This document shows positions 1 through 7,790 of a stretch of DNA of 29,950 nt, one piece after another (the stretch's first letter is position 1; each line of letters opens with the position of its first letter). The DNA lies in the NCBI GenBank assembly GCA_902795745.1, contig CADBMG010000030.1, positions 1-29,950 on the forward strand. Reading direction: 5' to 3'. Origin of the DNA: an uncultured Pseudomonadota bacterium. GTDB taxonomy: Bacteria; Pseudomonadota; Alphaproteobacteria; RF32; CAG-239. A program made the translations under genes and the position numbers. A model generated the notes under the pieces. It saw only the letters and a list, made by a program, of their open reading frames with translations, was not told the DNA's origin and ran no database searches.

Positions 1-62
1 TGTGCATTTTTTGATTCAATTTTGTTTAATAAGATATTGTTTTTACATTTAAAAAGGCAAAA

Positions 63-78
63 TGTTTCACGTGAAACA
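63..78. promoter_or_regulatory. parS: parS centromere site
   Basis: The bases read TGTTTCACGTGAAACA, a perfect 16-bp palindrome identical to the widely conserved bacterial parS consensus bound by ParB. The symmetry continues through A/T pairs to 59-82, giving a 24-bp perfect palindrome. It lies between the 3' end of mnmE and the window edge. In many alphaproteobacteria the mnmG-rsmG-parA-parB genes follow there, but that part is outside the window. A ParB nucleation site is the only reading I find convincing. Confidence 0.93.
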
Positions 79-91
79 TTTTTAAAATATA

Positions 92-141
92 TGTCATTCT
101 GAGGAGCGTAGCATGTTAAGAATCTCCGCACGATAGTGCGG
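92..141. repeat. Possible dispersed repeat fragment with hairpin
   Basis: The stretch from 92 to 125 resembles, from memory, an intergenic repeat seen in many unrelated bacterial genomes (TCATTCTGAG, then an AGCGTAGC-like part, then AGAATCTC). It is followed at once by a perfect 6-bp stem, CCGCAC/GTGCGG, around a GATA loop (126-141). The hairpin sits 25 bases past the mnmE stop on that gene's strand but has no T-run, so it is not a convincing terminator. No second copy was seen in this window. Confidence 0.4.
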
Positions 142-165
142 CTATATCGGATTGGCGTCCGAACT

Positions 166-1506
166 TTATTTACCGATGCAAAAAGAAGAAAATATTTTAT
201 CTAATATCTCATCAACCTCAACCCGACCGGTTATTTTACCGATAGCGCGGCAAGCCAAGCGAATATCTTCTGCCGCCAGTTCAATTTCCTTATTCAGATT
301 AAATCTGCTTAAATTTTCTATACATTCACGTAGTGCTTCACGATAACGCTGACGGGTTATCAGACAAGATGAAGATTTATCGTACATATCACTGAAATAG
401 TGTGATATTTTATCAGTAATTTTTATAATATTTTCACTATTTTTGGCACTTATAAGTTCGCAACCCATGTTTTGTAGCTTTTGTCGTTGCGCAGATGTTA
501 ATTTATCGCTTTTATTTGCTACAACCAAGTAATTGTTTTCAGAATCTAAATAGTCCTTAAAAATAGCGGGAGAATCAACGGATGCGTCAAACATAAAAAT
601 TTTGAAATCGGCCGACGCTATTTTCTCTTTGGCCAAATTTATACCTATTTTTTCAATAGCATCATCAGAATCGCGCAAGCCGGCAGTATCAGTAAAAATA
701 ACCGGAAAACCATTTAAATCCACATACGCTTCAATTACATCGCGAGTTGTTCCGGCGATATCCGAAACAATGGCAACATTGCGCTTGACAATGGCATTAA
801 TCAGGCTTGATTTACCGGCATTGGTAGGACCGGCAATAACCACCTTAAAACCTTCACGTAAGCGTTCCTCAATTTTATTAACGCTTAAATGATTTTCTAT
901 TTCTTCTTTCAATTTTTTAACGTCGTTTTGCAGTTTAAATACAGTGTTCTCCGGAATATCTTCATCAGGAAAATCAATATATGCTTCAACATGAGAAAGA
1001 GTTTCTACCAAACGGTTACGCCAGCCATCGTAAAGCGAAAGCAATTTTCCACCCATTTGTTCAAGAGCAACTTTACGCTGTATTGAGGTCTCGGCATCAA
1101 TTAAATCTGCCAAACCATCGGCAGCAGTCAAATCCATTTTACCATTATAAAAAGCACGGCGCGAAAACTCGCCGGCTTCTGCCAAACGAAAATCCGTCAT
1201 ATCTGAGAGAGTTTCCAGCAACTCGCGAATTACCGCCTTTGAACCGTGAACGTTTATTTCAACCGTATCTTCACCGGTAAACGAATGCGGTGCCTTAAAT
1301 GCTGCAATAAGACAGTTGTCTAACTCTTCTCCCGATAAATTATGCAACTTTACCAGATACATTTTGCGGGGAACTATGTTGGCAGATGATAAGTCAGTTA
1401 ATTTTTCAAAAACAGTGAATGCTTGCTTACCGGAAATACGTATCACCGCCACGCCGGACTTTCCCATCACGGTTGAAAGTGCATAAATTGTTTTGTTATC
1501 GGTCAT
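166..1506 (-). CDS. mnmE: tRNA modification GTPase MnmE
   Basis: MnmE acts with MnmG to install the carboxymethylaminomethyl/aminomethyl group on C5 of wobble uridine 34 in certain tRNAs. The 446-residue protein has the N-terminal tetrahydrofolate-binding domain (TGEDTVEINVHG near 77-88). Its G domain carries the P-loop GPTNAGKSS (226-234), DTAG (273-276) and NKSD (331-334), and it ends in the diagnostic C-terminal CIGK with the essential Cys. Length is normal for the family. The start is ambiguous: a TTG at 1509 lies better spaced from the AGAGGA ribosome site (9 bases) than the ATG at 1506 (12 bases), and I chose ATG. The gene stands alone on the minus strand, and mnmG is expected beyond the left edge. 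Confidence 0.96.
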   Translation of the reverse strand: MTDNKTIYALSTVMGKSGVAVIRISGKQAFTVFEKLTDLSSANIVPRKMYLVKLHNLSGEELDNCLIAAFKAPHSFTGEDTVEINVHGSKAVIRELLETLSDMTDFRLAEAGEFSRRAFYNGKMDLTAADGLADLIDAETSIQRKVALEQMGGKLLSLYDGWRNRLVETLSHVEAYIDFPDEDIPENTVFKLQNDVKKLKEEIENHLSVNKIEERLREGFKVVIAGPTNAGKSSLINAIVKRNVAIVSDIAGTTRDVIEAYVDLNGFPVIFTDTAGLRDSDDAIEKIGINLAKEKIASADFKIFMFDASVDSPAIFKDYLDSENNYLVVANKSDKLTSAQRQKLQNMGCELISAKNSENIIKITDKISHYFSDMYDKSSSCLITRQRYREALRECIENLSRFNLNKEIELAAEDIRLACRAIGKITGRVEVDEILDKIFSSFCIGK

Positions 1507-1572
1507 CAATTTATTTTATCCTCTTAAAAGCCGTTTTTATGGCCGCTGGAACGTTTTTTCTTCTTTGATGAC

Positions 1573-1601
1573 TAAACTATCATTTTTTTTAAAACAGTCA
1601 A
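1573..1601 (-). promoter_or_regulatory. Candidate mnmE promoter
   Basis: On the minus strand a good -35, TTGACT (1596-1601), is followed after 16-17 bases by a poor -10 (TAGTTT or AGTTTA, 1573-1579). It would give a leader of about 60 bases. Only the -35 is strong. Confidence 0.3.
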
Positions 1602-1635
1602 CTCAAATCGCATTTGGCGAAGACGAATTTTTACA

Positions 1636-1664
1636 TTGAATTTTAACCGTTTTTACATTATGAT
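1636..1664 (+). promoter_or_regulatory. Promoter for the Cys-rich protein gene
   Basis: TTGAAT (1636-1641), a 17-base spacer and TATGAT (1659-1664) match the housekeeping consensus well. The predicted transcript start near 1671 leaves only about 11 bases before the ATG, including the CGGAGG ribosome site, so this would be a very short leader. Confidence 0.45.
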
Positions 1665-1681
1665 GTCTTGCGGAGGTCAAA

Positions 1682-2242
1682 ATGACGATTGATGATAAAA
1701 ATAAAAAATGTCCGGAATATTGTCCGTTCTTAAAAGCGCAGAACACATTTTGTGAGCTGTTTCGTAAGTCATTGCAAAAAACAATGGGTATGCCTCTCAA
1801 ATGCGAGCAATGTACTAATCCGGAACAACGAATGGAATCGTATAAAAATCTCGGACTTTCGCTCGACAATCGAATCGAAATGTGGCAAAAGGCTGTTTTG
1901 AAACACAATGAAATAGAACTCGGTAAAAAACGTGAAGAGGAAGCAACAAGAAAAAAATTTGCCGCTTTCATTGAAGAAAAATTCGCTAATCGTCCACCTC
2001 TTGAAGGTAACACCTATCTCAACAATTTGTTGATTAATTTATATATGGTTCTTGACGGTACCGAGCGTAGTATGATGATGAGTGTCTTAAACAGCGGACG
2101 TGGCGATGATTTGGTTATAGCACTTGATCGCACGCCAAAAGATGAAAATCTGTTACGTAATTTCCGTCGTGAATTGGATGGACAATACATTGAATATCAT
2201 AACTCAATCGAGCGCGGTAACAGTTTACAAAACAGCAGATAA
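1682..2242 (+). CDS. Cys-rich protein of unknown function
   Basis: I do not recognise this 186-residue protein. Its N-terminus holds five cysteines arranged C10-x3-C14, C24 and C41-x2-C44, a pattern that could bind zinc or an iron-sulfur cluster. A charged Lys/Glu-rich helix follows (about 75-100), then a mixed C-terminal region with no motif I know. There is no signal peptide or membrane segment, so it is probably cytoplasmic. A GGAGG ribosome site sits 5 bases before the ATG, and a promoter-like sequence precedes it. It is the only plus-strand gene in the first 7.9 kb, lying between the divergent mnmE and the convergent acylphosphatase gene. Confidence 0.85.
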   Translation: MTIDDKNKKCPEYCPFLKAQNTFCELFRKSLQKTMGMPLKCEQCTNPEQRMESYKNLGLSLDNRIEMWQKAVLKHNEIELGKKREEEATRKKFAAFIEEKFANRPPLEGNTYLNNLLINLYMVLDGTERSMMMSVLNSGRGDDLVIALDRTPKDENLLRNFRRELDGQYIEYHNSIERGNSLQNSR

Positions 2243-2351
2243 ACTTTATTCAAATCTGACAGTTATATTACAGCTCCACTACCTGCCGTGTTTATGCAAA
2301 ATATTATCATATAAAATATAATAGAAAAAATGATTTTTTTAATATTATTTT

Positions 2352-2633
2352 TTAAATACGTTTAAATACACCGTTCAAAACAGGTGGAAAATAAGTTTTA
2401 TATTCAGGTGCTATGGTTATACTGTCTACCCTCGACCACAACGGACCTTCGTGTAATTTTTGCAACATAGAATTTACGGCTTTTTCATCTCCACGCATCA
2501 ACAATGCAACGTCGCCGTTGTCAAGGTTCATTGCATAGCCGTCTATGCCGCCGATAAGCATTGCCTGACATTTAACCCAATAGCGAAAACCGACGCCTTG
2601 AACCCGACCTTTAATCAGCACACAGCATTCCAT
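2352..2633 (-). CDS. acyP: Acylphosphatase
   Basis: This small cytoplasmic enzyme hydrolyses acyl phosphates such as acetyl phosphate. At 93 residues it has the usual family length. Both family signatures are present: GRVQGVGFR (9-17), with catalytic Arg17, and GYAMN...G (32-36 onward), with catalytic Asn36. It is the last gene of the rho-rluC-asmA-ATP12 operon. Its start overlaps the 3' end of the ATP12 gene by 23 bases, so translation is probably coupled. The pta and ackA genes, which make and use acetyl phosphate, are also in the window but 22 kb away, so no regulatory link is implied. Confidence 0.93.
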   Translation of the reverse strand: MECCVLIKGRVQGVGFRYWVKCQAMLIGGIDGYAMNLDNGDVALLMRGDEKAVNSMLQKLHEGPLWSRVDSITIAPEYKTYFPPVLNGVFKRI

Positions 2634-3123
2634 TTTTTATATAATCCTCAATTTCGGATAAATCTTCCTTAATTTTGTTACGTAAATTTTCTGCAGCTTC
2701 ATCTTTTCCCCACAATTGTGCCTGATACAATTCTTCTAAAAATGCCAAATTAAATGCCTCATCCGCTGACAATTTTTGCTCTACCATTGCTATTGCTAAT
2801 AATGGAGATTTCATATTAGTTGCCGCTAAATATAATGCCGTTAATTTTTTTAAAGACAGTGTTCTTAAATAGGCAGAAAAAACTTCACACGTTCGCTCAT
2901 TTTCTTGAGGTAAACAAAAATCTTCGGTAGTACAAAAATGCATATTATACGTAATACCAAGCCAATCTAAAACAGGTTGCCATTTTTGTAATTGCAAGGT
3001 TTTAATTTCCGGTTTATCGCTCCAAAAAAGAATTGTATCCGTAAGTACAAATTCCGATAACGTTGTAAGTATAAAATCTTTATTTTGCGAAATATATTTT
3101 TCCGCCGCTTTAGTATCCGTCAT
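2611..3123 (-). CDS. ATP12-type F1-ATPase assembly chaperone (short)
   Basis: The 170-residue protein matches the C-terminal domain of ATP12-family chaperones. These bind F1 alpha subunit during ATP synthase assembly in mitochondria and alphaproteobacteria. Recognisable family positions include the aromatic WQPVLDW block (about 48-54), a helical LTALYLAA segment and the closing QLWGKDEAAENLR block (about 136-148). Bacterial relatives I recall are about 230-260 residues, so the N-terminal part seems missing. I see no remnant of it upstream because asmA occupies that space. Its ATG overlaps the asmA stop as ATGA. It could be a reduced but working form, or one with a divergent role. Confidence 0.75.
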   Translation of the reverse strand: MTDTKAAEKYISQNKDFILTTLSEFVLTDTILFWSDKPEIKTLQLQKWQPVLDWLGITYNMHFCTTEDFCLPQENERTCEVFSAYLRTLSLKKLTALYLAATNMKSPLLAIAMVEQKLSADEAFNLAFLEELYQAQLWGKDEAAENLRNKIKEDLSEIEDYIKNGMLCAD

Positions 3124-5255
3124 TTAAATAAGCCCTTCAAACCTTTACCGATTTCTTTAGCTGAATCTTTCAAATTTTTGCCTATGTCTTTTACCATATC
3201 TTGTGTATTATTATAGCTGTTTGAAACTTTACTGCGAACAGTTTTTGACTGCTTAAAATGTTCAGAATATTGCGTACCGATGAGAGCCGTATGACACGGA
3301 GAAGAATCAGCAGAAAGAAGCATATCTCCTACATTATATGCTCCTGCCGTGGCAATTGCTCCTATAACCGATTTTGCTGTCGCTGTTTGGTTAATGGCTA
3401 ATTGCGGATTACTGATTGTTCCCTTTATTTTTATTAAAGAACCAAGTAATGATGAAATACTGGCATCGGTTATTTTACCGGAAAAAGGTTGAATTGCTAA
3501 ATTGATTTTTTCATTACCTAAATTGATATCTCCATCAGCTACCAAATACAAATCGTTAGCATCAAAAACTATACCTTTGGGAAAACTCATTTTACCGTTT
3601 TGTACGTCGCTGCGGAAAACCGCACATTTCATATTCATTTCTTTATTTACAACATTTAATTTTAAAGCCTGTAAAATCTGTACAATTATATTGCCTTGCA
3701 AACGCTCTAAACTCTTTATTTTAACAATCGAAGGATCAGTAAAAGCAATAATTTTTCCGCTTAAATTTGCCAAATATTGATCAGTATTTTTTCCACTTGT
3801 GGTGACATCAACAAACGCCGTTGTTTTACCACCGCTTTTTACATATATTTCGTAATCAGGTTTTGCTAAATCTTTATCTAAACTTTGTAAAATAATATTT
3901 ACTCCAGTCAACTTTGCCGCTGCATTTTGATTTTTAGAATCTACCTTTATTGTACCACTTATATTTCCATCACCTGCTAAAATATTTTTTATATCCGCTT
4001 TAAATACACCGTTTTTAATCGATGCATTTCCACTGATATTACCAAGTTGAATTTGTGGATTAACAATCAATTTTTTTACTGTAAAATTTATGTCGGCATT
4101 TGTGTAATTTAAATATTGATAAGGAATAGTAGTATTAGGCATCAAACTTGAAGCGGCAGCACTTGGAATTATCCATTCTATGTAGCTTTGTTTTTGCGAT
4201 TTAGGAGATGTAAATTTTTGCAAATCGAAAGTATTTCCCTTTATATTTAAATTCAAATAAGGTCGGCTTTTTGGTGAATCTAAACTAACTTTTCCGTTTA
4301 TATTTAAACCTAACGTTTCTGCATTTTTTATATCTGCTTTAAATACACCGTTCTTTATTATAATTTCTGCTTGTAAATTTTGTATTGTTGTAGCAGCATC
4401 AACAATCAATTTTTTTATATCAATATTTGCATCTAAATTGAACATATTTAAGTATTCGTAAGGTATAGTTGTTCCCGATATATATTCGGCAGCACAAGCA
4501 CTTGATACAAACCAACCGTTATTTGCTTTTTGTGTGGTATTGGTAAAATCTGCGGCATTTATTTTTGCACTTTCTGCATCTAATTTAATATAAGGAATTT
4601 CACCACTTAAATCAGCTTGTATACGACCATTAATCTCATTATTTTTGTGTTCTAATTTATACGTTGCATCGGCACTTAAATTATCCTGCAAACCTTGTAA
4701 AATACCAACTAAATTTAAATTATATCCCATAGCCTTGAAATCGGCATTTATATCTATATCATTAAAGTTATTTTCCTTCAGCTTTTTTAATGATGAAATT
4801 TTACCTGTGCCGTCAATTTCTATTCCTTCAACAGTCGTTTGTGCTTTTATGTTTATAGGCTCATCCATACTATCCATATCGGCAGCTAAATAACGAATAA
4901 GAACACTGTCTTTTTCATTGTAAAAAATGTTTGTATCGGTAGTTTCCAAAAAATTTATTTCAAACTCTTTTTTTAACAACGGAAGTATGGAAAATTGTAC
5001 AAAGGCATCCCCTATTTGTGCAATCTTTTGACCATCAGGCATAGATATATTTACATCATTTATTTCAATAGTAGGTTTAAGAGATAAAGCTACCTTTAAA
5101 TCACCATTTATTTTAACTTCGATATTACCATATTTACGAGCCAATTTTTCAATTTCCGGCTTATAATTATTAAAATCGAAAAATTTTATAAATACTATAA
5201 AACCTATAACTAAAACTAAAATAAGCGATAAAAAAACAAGTAAAAACTTTTTCAT
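3120..5255 (-). CDS. asmA: AsmA family membrane-anchored protein
   Basis: AsmA-family proteins are inner-membrane-anchored periplasmic proteins with bridge-like folds, tied to outer-membrane lipid homeostasis. This 711-residue protein opens with a single membrane anchor (about 3-24). The typical AsmA start follows (FNNYKPEIEKLARKYG near 28-43), then long beta-rich repeats and a C-terminal AsmA_2-like part (GKMSFPKGIVFDANDLYLVADG region). Its middle holds a 113-residue tandem duplication. The ATG at 5255 is chosen because it overlaps the rluC stop as ATGA; an in-frame ATG 30 bases upstream lies inside rluC. The C-terminal tail (about 650-711) is Lys/Ser-rich and probably disordered. Confidence 0.85.
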   Translation of the reverse strand: MKKFLLVFLSLILVLVIGFIVFIKFFDFNNYKPEIEKLARKYGNIEVKINGDLKVALSLKPTIEINDVNISMPDGQKIAQIGDAFVQFSILPLLKKEFEINFLETTDTNIFYNEKDSVLIRYLAADMDSMDEPINIKAQTTVEGIEIDGTGKISSLKKLKENNFNDIDINADFKAMGYNLNLVGILQGLQDNLSADATYKLEHKNNEINGRIQADLSGEIPYIKLDAESAKINAADFTNTTQKANNGWFVSSACAAEYISGTTIPYEYLNMFNLDANIDIKKLIVDAATTIQNLQAEIIIKNGVFKADIKNAETLGLNINGKVSLDSPKSRPYLNLNIKGNTFDLQKFTSPKSQKQSYIEWIIPSAAASSLMPNTTIPYQYLNYTNADINFTVKKLIVNPQIQLGNISGNASIKNGVFKADIKNILAGDGNISGTIKVDSKNQNAAAKLTGVNIILQSLDKDLAKPDYEIYVKSGGKTTAFVDVTTSGKNTDQYLANLSGKIIAFTDPSIVKIKSLERLQGNIIVQILQALKLNVVNKEMNMKCAVFRSDVQNGKMSFPKGIVFDANDLYLVADGDINLGNEKINLAIQPFSGKITDASISSLLGSLIKIKGTISNPQLAINQTATAKSVIGAIATAGAYNVGDMLLSADSSPCHTALIGTQYSEHFKQSKTVRSKVSNSYNNTQDMVKDIGKNLKDSAKEIGKGLKGLFK
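4001..4349 (-). repeat. 113-residue intragenic duplication in asmA
   Basis: Two copies of the same block lie head to tail inside asmA with an exact period of 113 residues (339 bases). GTTIPYEYLN (261-270) repeats as NTTIPYQYLN (374-383), KKLIV repeats, and KNGVFKADIK (301-310) repeats identically at 414-423. At DNA level TAAATACACC recurs at 4001 and 4340. The coordinates given span the two identical DNA anchors, not the exact repeat ends. Confidence 0.85.
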
Positions 5256-6181
5256 TTTTCTATTTCCAATCCTAAAAATCGACAAGCACTTTTAAAATGT
5301 TCCGGCAGTGGAGCAGTTAAAATTTTATTTTTTCCCAATACAGACGAAAGATCTATTTTATAAGCGTGTAAATAAAGTTTATTTGTAACTTCCGTCAGAT
5401 GTTGTCTGCTATTACCGAAATATTTATCATCGCCCAATATAGGAGTACCCAGTGCTTCCAGATGCGCCCTTATTTGATGAGTTCTTCCGGTTAAAGGAAA
5501 TGCTTCAACCAGAGCATATTTTTTTGCTGCATTATCCAAAACATTATATTTGGTAATCGCTTTTTTACCTCCTGCAGTTACACACATTTTTTCTCCAACT
5601 TTTTCCAGCGGTATATTTATTTCACCGGAAAATTTTTGCGGACAGCCGCGAACAATTGCTAAATAAGTTTTTTGTAAATTATGTTCACGAAATGCTTTGG
5701 TTAATAAATCTGCAATTTTACGACTACGTGCTAATATTAACAGTCCGCTTGTTTCTTTATCTATACGATGAACTAACCGTGGTTTTTCACTACTTTCAAA
5801 GCGTAAAGCATCAAGCATTCCGTCAATATGTTTTAATGTATTGGTTCCACCTTGCACCGCTAATCCCGAAGGTTTATTAAGCGCAATAATTTCGGCATCT
5901 TTATATATAACCATAGACTTTATATAATCAATATCTTTTGGTGAAATATTTTGTTCTTTTTTTATTGCTTTTTGTTCATCAAGCGGAGGCAAACGTAATT
6001 CTTGCCCCGTTTGTAAACGAGTTGATGCTTCAGCACGTTTGCCATCAACTTTTATTTGTTTGGTACGCAACAGTTTCTGTAATCTGCCTAATCCTAAAGC
6101 CGGATATTCACGCAAAAACCATCTATTAAGCCTTATACCGTCATCTTCTTTTTTTATTATAACAGTTTTTACTCCAGACAT
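5252..6181 (-). CDS. rluC: 23S rRNA pseudouridine synthase, RluC/RluD family
   Basis: This family isomerises specific uridines in 23S rRNA (955, 2504 and 2580 for RluC). The 309-residue protein starts with an S4 RNA-binding domain (about 16-65). The catalytic domain carries RLVHRIDKETSG (135-146), where Asp141 is the expected nucleophile. RluC and RluD are hard to separate without a tree. The N-terminal S4 domain and overall length fit RluC slightly better. A GGAG ribosome site lies 6 bases before the ATG. The gene follows rho by 28 bases and overlaps asmA as ATGA. Confidence 0.9.
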   Translation of the reverse strand: MSGVKTVIIKKEDDGIRLNRWFLREYPALGLGRLQKLLRTKQIKVDGKRAEASTRLQTGQELRLPPLDEQKAIKKEQNISPKDIDYIKSMVIYKDAEIIALNKPSGLAVQGGTNTLKHIDGMLDALRFESSEKPRLVHRIDKETSGLLILARSRKIADLLTKAFREHNLQKTYLAIVRGCPQKFSGEINIPLEKVGEKMCVTAGGKKAITKYNVLDNAAKKYALVEAFPLTGRTHQIRAHLEALGTPILGDDKYFGNSRQHLTEVTNKLYLHAYKIDLSSVLGKNKILTAPLPEHFKSACRFLGLEIEK

Positions 6182-6209
6182 TTTTTCTCCAAAATTTGTT
6201 ACTATTTTT

Positions 6210-7463
6210 TTATGAATTCATATTTTGGAAAAAGTCTTCATTATTTTTAGTCATACGTAATTTATCAAGTAAAAATTCCATACCGTCAGTCATTCCCATT
6301 TGCATTAATATACGGCGTAAAACCCACATTTTAGTAAGTGTAGCTTTATCAACCAAAAGTTCTTCTTTACGAGTTCCTGAACGGGTTATATCAATTGTAG
6401 GGAATAAGCGTTTATCAGTCAATTTTCTATCAAGAATAATCTCAGAATTACCGGTACCTTTAAACTCTTCAAAAATAACTTCATCCATGCGTGATCCGGT
6501 ATCAATCAAAGCCGTGGCTATGATAGTTAATGAGCCACCTTCTTCAACATTACGAGCCGCACCTAACAGACGCTTAGGACGCTGTAAGGCGTTAGCGTCA
6601 ACACCACCGGTTAAAACCTTTCCTGATGATGGAACAACAGCATTATATGCGCGTCCTAAACGAGTAATAGAATCGAGAAGAATAACAACATCTTTTTTAT
6701 TTTCTACCAAACGCTTAGCTTTTTCTATACACATTTCAGCAACTTGAACATGCCGTGTTGCCGGTTCATCAAAGGTAGAAGAAATAACTTCACCTTTAAC
6801 TGAACGCGTCATATCCGTTACTTCTTCCGGACGTTCATCAATCAACAACACCATTAAATATACTTCCGGATGGTTAGTAGAAATAGCATGAGCAATATTT
6901 TGCAACATAACTGTTTTACCGGTACGCGGCGGAGCAACAATAAGTCCTCTTTGCCCTTTTCCTTGTGGAGATATTAAATCAATAACACGAGTAGTATAAT
7001 CCTTATCACCGCAGATTATATCAAAATTAAGCTTTTCGGTAGGATAAAGAGGAGTTAAATTATCAAAGTTAACTCTGAGTTTTGATTTTTCAGGGTCATC
7101 AAAGTTTACTTTATTTACTTTAGTTAAAGAAAAATAACGTTCATTTTCTTTAGGTGCTCTGATTTCTCCTTCAACAGTATCGCCGGTACGCAAGCTGAAA
7201 CGTTTAACCTGAGCAGGTGACACATATATATCATCAGGACTTGCTAAATAGTTTGATTTAGACGAGCGTAAAAAACCGAATCCGTCCTGCATAACTTCTA
7301 TTACACCATCACCGCAAATAACCGTATCAACCTCGGCTAATTTTTTCATTATGGCAAATACTAAATCTTGAACACGCATTGAAGAAGCATCTTCAACTCC
7401 CAAATCCTCAGCCTGAGTCAACAGCTCAGTCGGAGACTTATCTTTTAATTCCTTTAAATGCAT
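6210..7463 (-). CDS. rho: Transcription termination factor Rho
   Basis: Rho is the hexameric RNA helicase that ends transcription at Rho-dependent sites. The 417-residue protein has the normal length. It has an N-terminal Rho_N helix bundle (1-45), the RNA-binding cold-shock-like domain with DGFGFLRS (60-67), the P-loop APPRTGKT (177-184), Walker B VVILLD (259-264), the Q loop GKVLTGGVD (281-289) and the R loop (GSRMDE, 323-328). It opens the leftward operon rho-rluC-asmA-ATP12-acyP, and its promoter lies at the edge of the proposed replication origin. Start ATG is preceded by AAAGGTC. Confidence 0.98.
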   Translation of the reverse strand: MHLKELKDKSPTELLTQAEDLGVEDASSMRVQDLVFAIMKKLAEVDTVICGDGVIEVMQDGFGFLRSSKSNYLASPDDIYVSPAQVKRFSLRTGDTVEGEIRAPKENERYFSLTKVNKVNFDDPEKSKLRVNFDNLTPLYPTEKLNFDIICGDKDYTTRVIDLISPQGKGQRGLIVAPPRTGKTVMLQNIAHAISTNHPEVYLMVLLIDERPEEVTDMTRSVKGEVISSTFDEPATRHVQVAEMCIEKAKRLVENKKDVVILLDSITRLGRAYNAVVPSSGKVLTGGVDANALQRPKRLLGAARNVEEGGSLTIIATALIDTGSRMDEVIFEEFKGTGNSEIILDRKLTDKRLFPTIDITRSGTRKEELLVDKATLTKMWVLRRILMQMGMTDGMEFLLDKLRMTKNNEDFFQNMNS

Positions 7464-7521
7464 TGTGACCTTTATTGATTGTTAAAAAAAAGATTGAGGT
7501 ATTGAAAAACCTTATGTGTTG

Positions 7522-7550
7522 CTTATATTAAAGATGATTTGTAAAGTCAA
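7522..7550 (-). promoter_or_regulatory. rho operon promoter
   Basis: On the minus strand, TTGACT (7545-7550), a 17-base spacer and TATAAG (7522-7527) form a near-consensus housekeeping promoter. Transcription would start near 7516, leaving a leader of about 52 bases before rho. It directly abuts the DnaA-type near-match at 7556-7564. Confidence 0.65.
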
Positions 7551-7639
7551 TATTTTTTTGCACAATTTTTTCTCTCTATTTTAAAAAATTTAAAAAAATT
7601 GTTGTTATTGTATAAACTGTTACATATGTTAATTAAATT

Positions 7640-7668
7640 TTTATGCAATATTTATGCACTGTATTGCA
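7640..7668. repeat. Phased repeats and inverted repeat in the origin gap
   Basis: TTTATGCA occurs at 7640-7647 and 7651-7658, eleven bases apart. TGCAATA (7644-7650) and TATTGCA (7662-7668) form a 7-bp inverted repeat whose 11-base loop contains most of the near-match DnaA box at 7652-7660. Confidence 0.55.
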
Positions 7669-7706
7669 AAATTTATGTCTTTAAAATAATAAAAATTTTC
7701 AAATAA

Positions 7707-7721
7707 TTAATAAAAGGTTAA
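7707..7721. promoter_or_regulatory. CtrA-type box in the origin gap
   Basis: The sequence is TTAATAAAAGGTTAA, an exact TTAA-N7-TTAA match to the binding motif of the alphaproteobacterial cell-cycle regulator CtrA. It ends 5 bases before the perfect DnaA box at 7727. In a stretch this rich in A and T one such match can occur by chance. Confidence 0.4.
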
Positions 7722-7726
7722 TAAAA

Positions 7727-7744
7727 TTATACACATTTTTCACA
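7727..7744 (+). promoter_or_regulatory. Tandem DnaA-type boxes
   Basis: A perfect TTATNCACA match (TTATACACA, 7727-7735) abuts a one-mismatch box (TTTTTCACA, 7736-7744) in the same direction, so the two sites sit 9 bases apart. Confidence 0.6.
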
Positions 7745-7790
7745 TACTGTTTATAATGTTTTTAACATGTTAATAAGTTTATGAATAGTT

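Noticed and set aside
1..6. Minus-strand ATG at the left edge as the start of mnmG
   Set aside because: Position fits, but only two codons are visible and there is no ribosome site upstream.
2360..2376. Shared DNA TTTAAATACACCGTT in acyP and both asmA repeat copies
   Set aside because: All three encode NGVFK in similar codons in an AT-rich genome; the acyP match is short and likely coincidence.
5656..5880. Open frames on the strand opposite rluC, rho, asmA and other long genes
   Set aside because: They lie wholly inside well-supported genes, lack ribosome sites and have no protein-like pattern.
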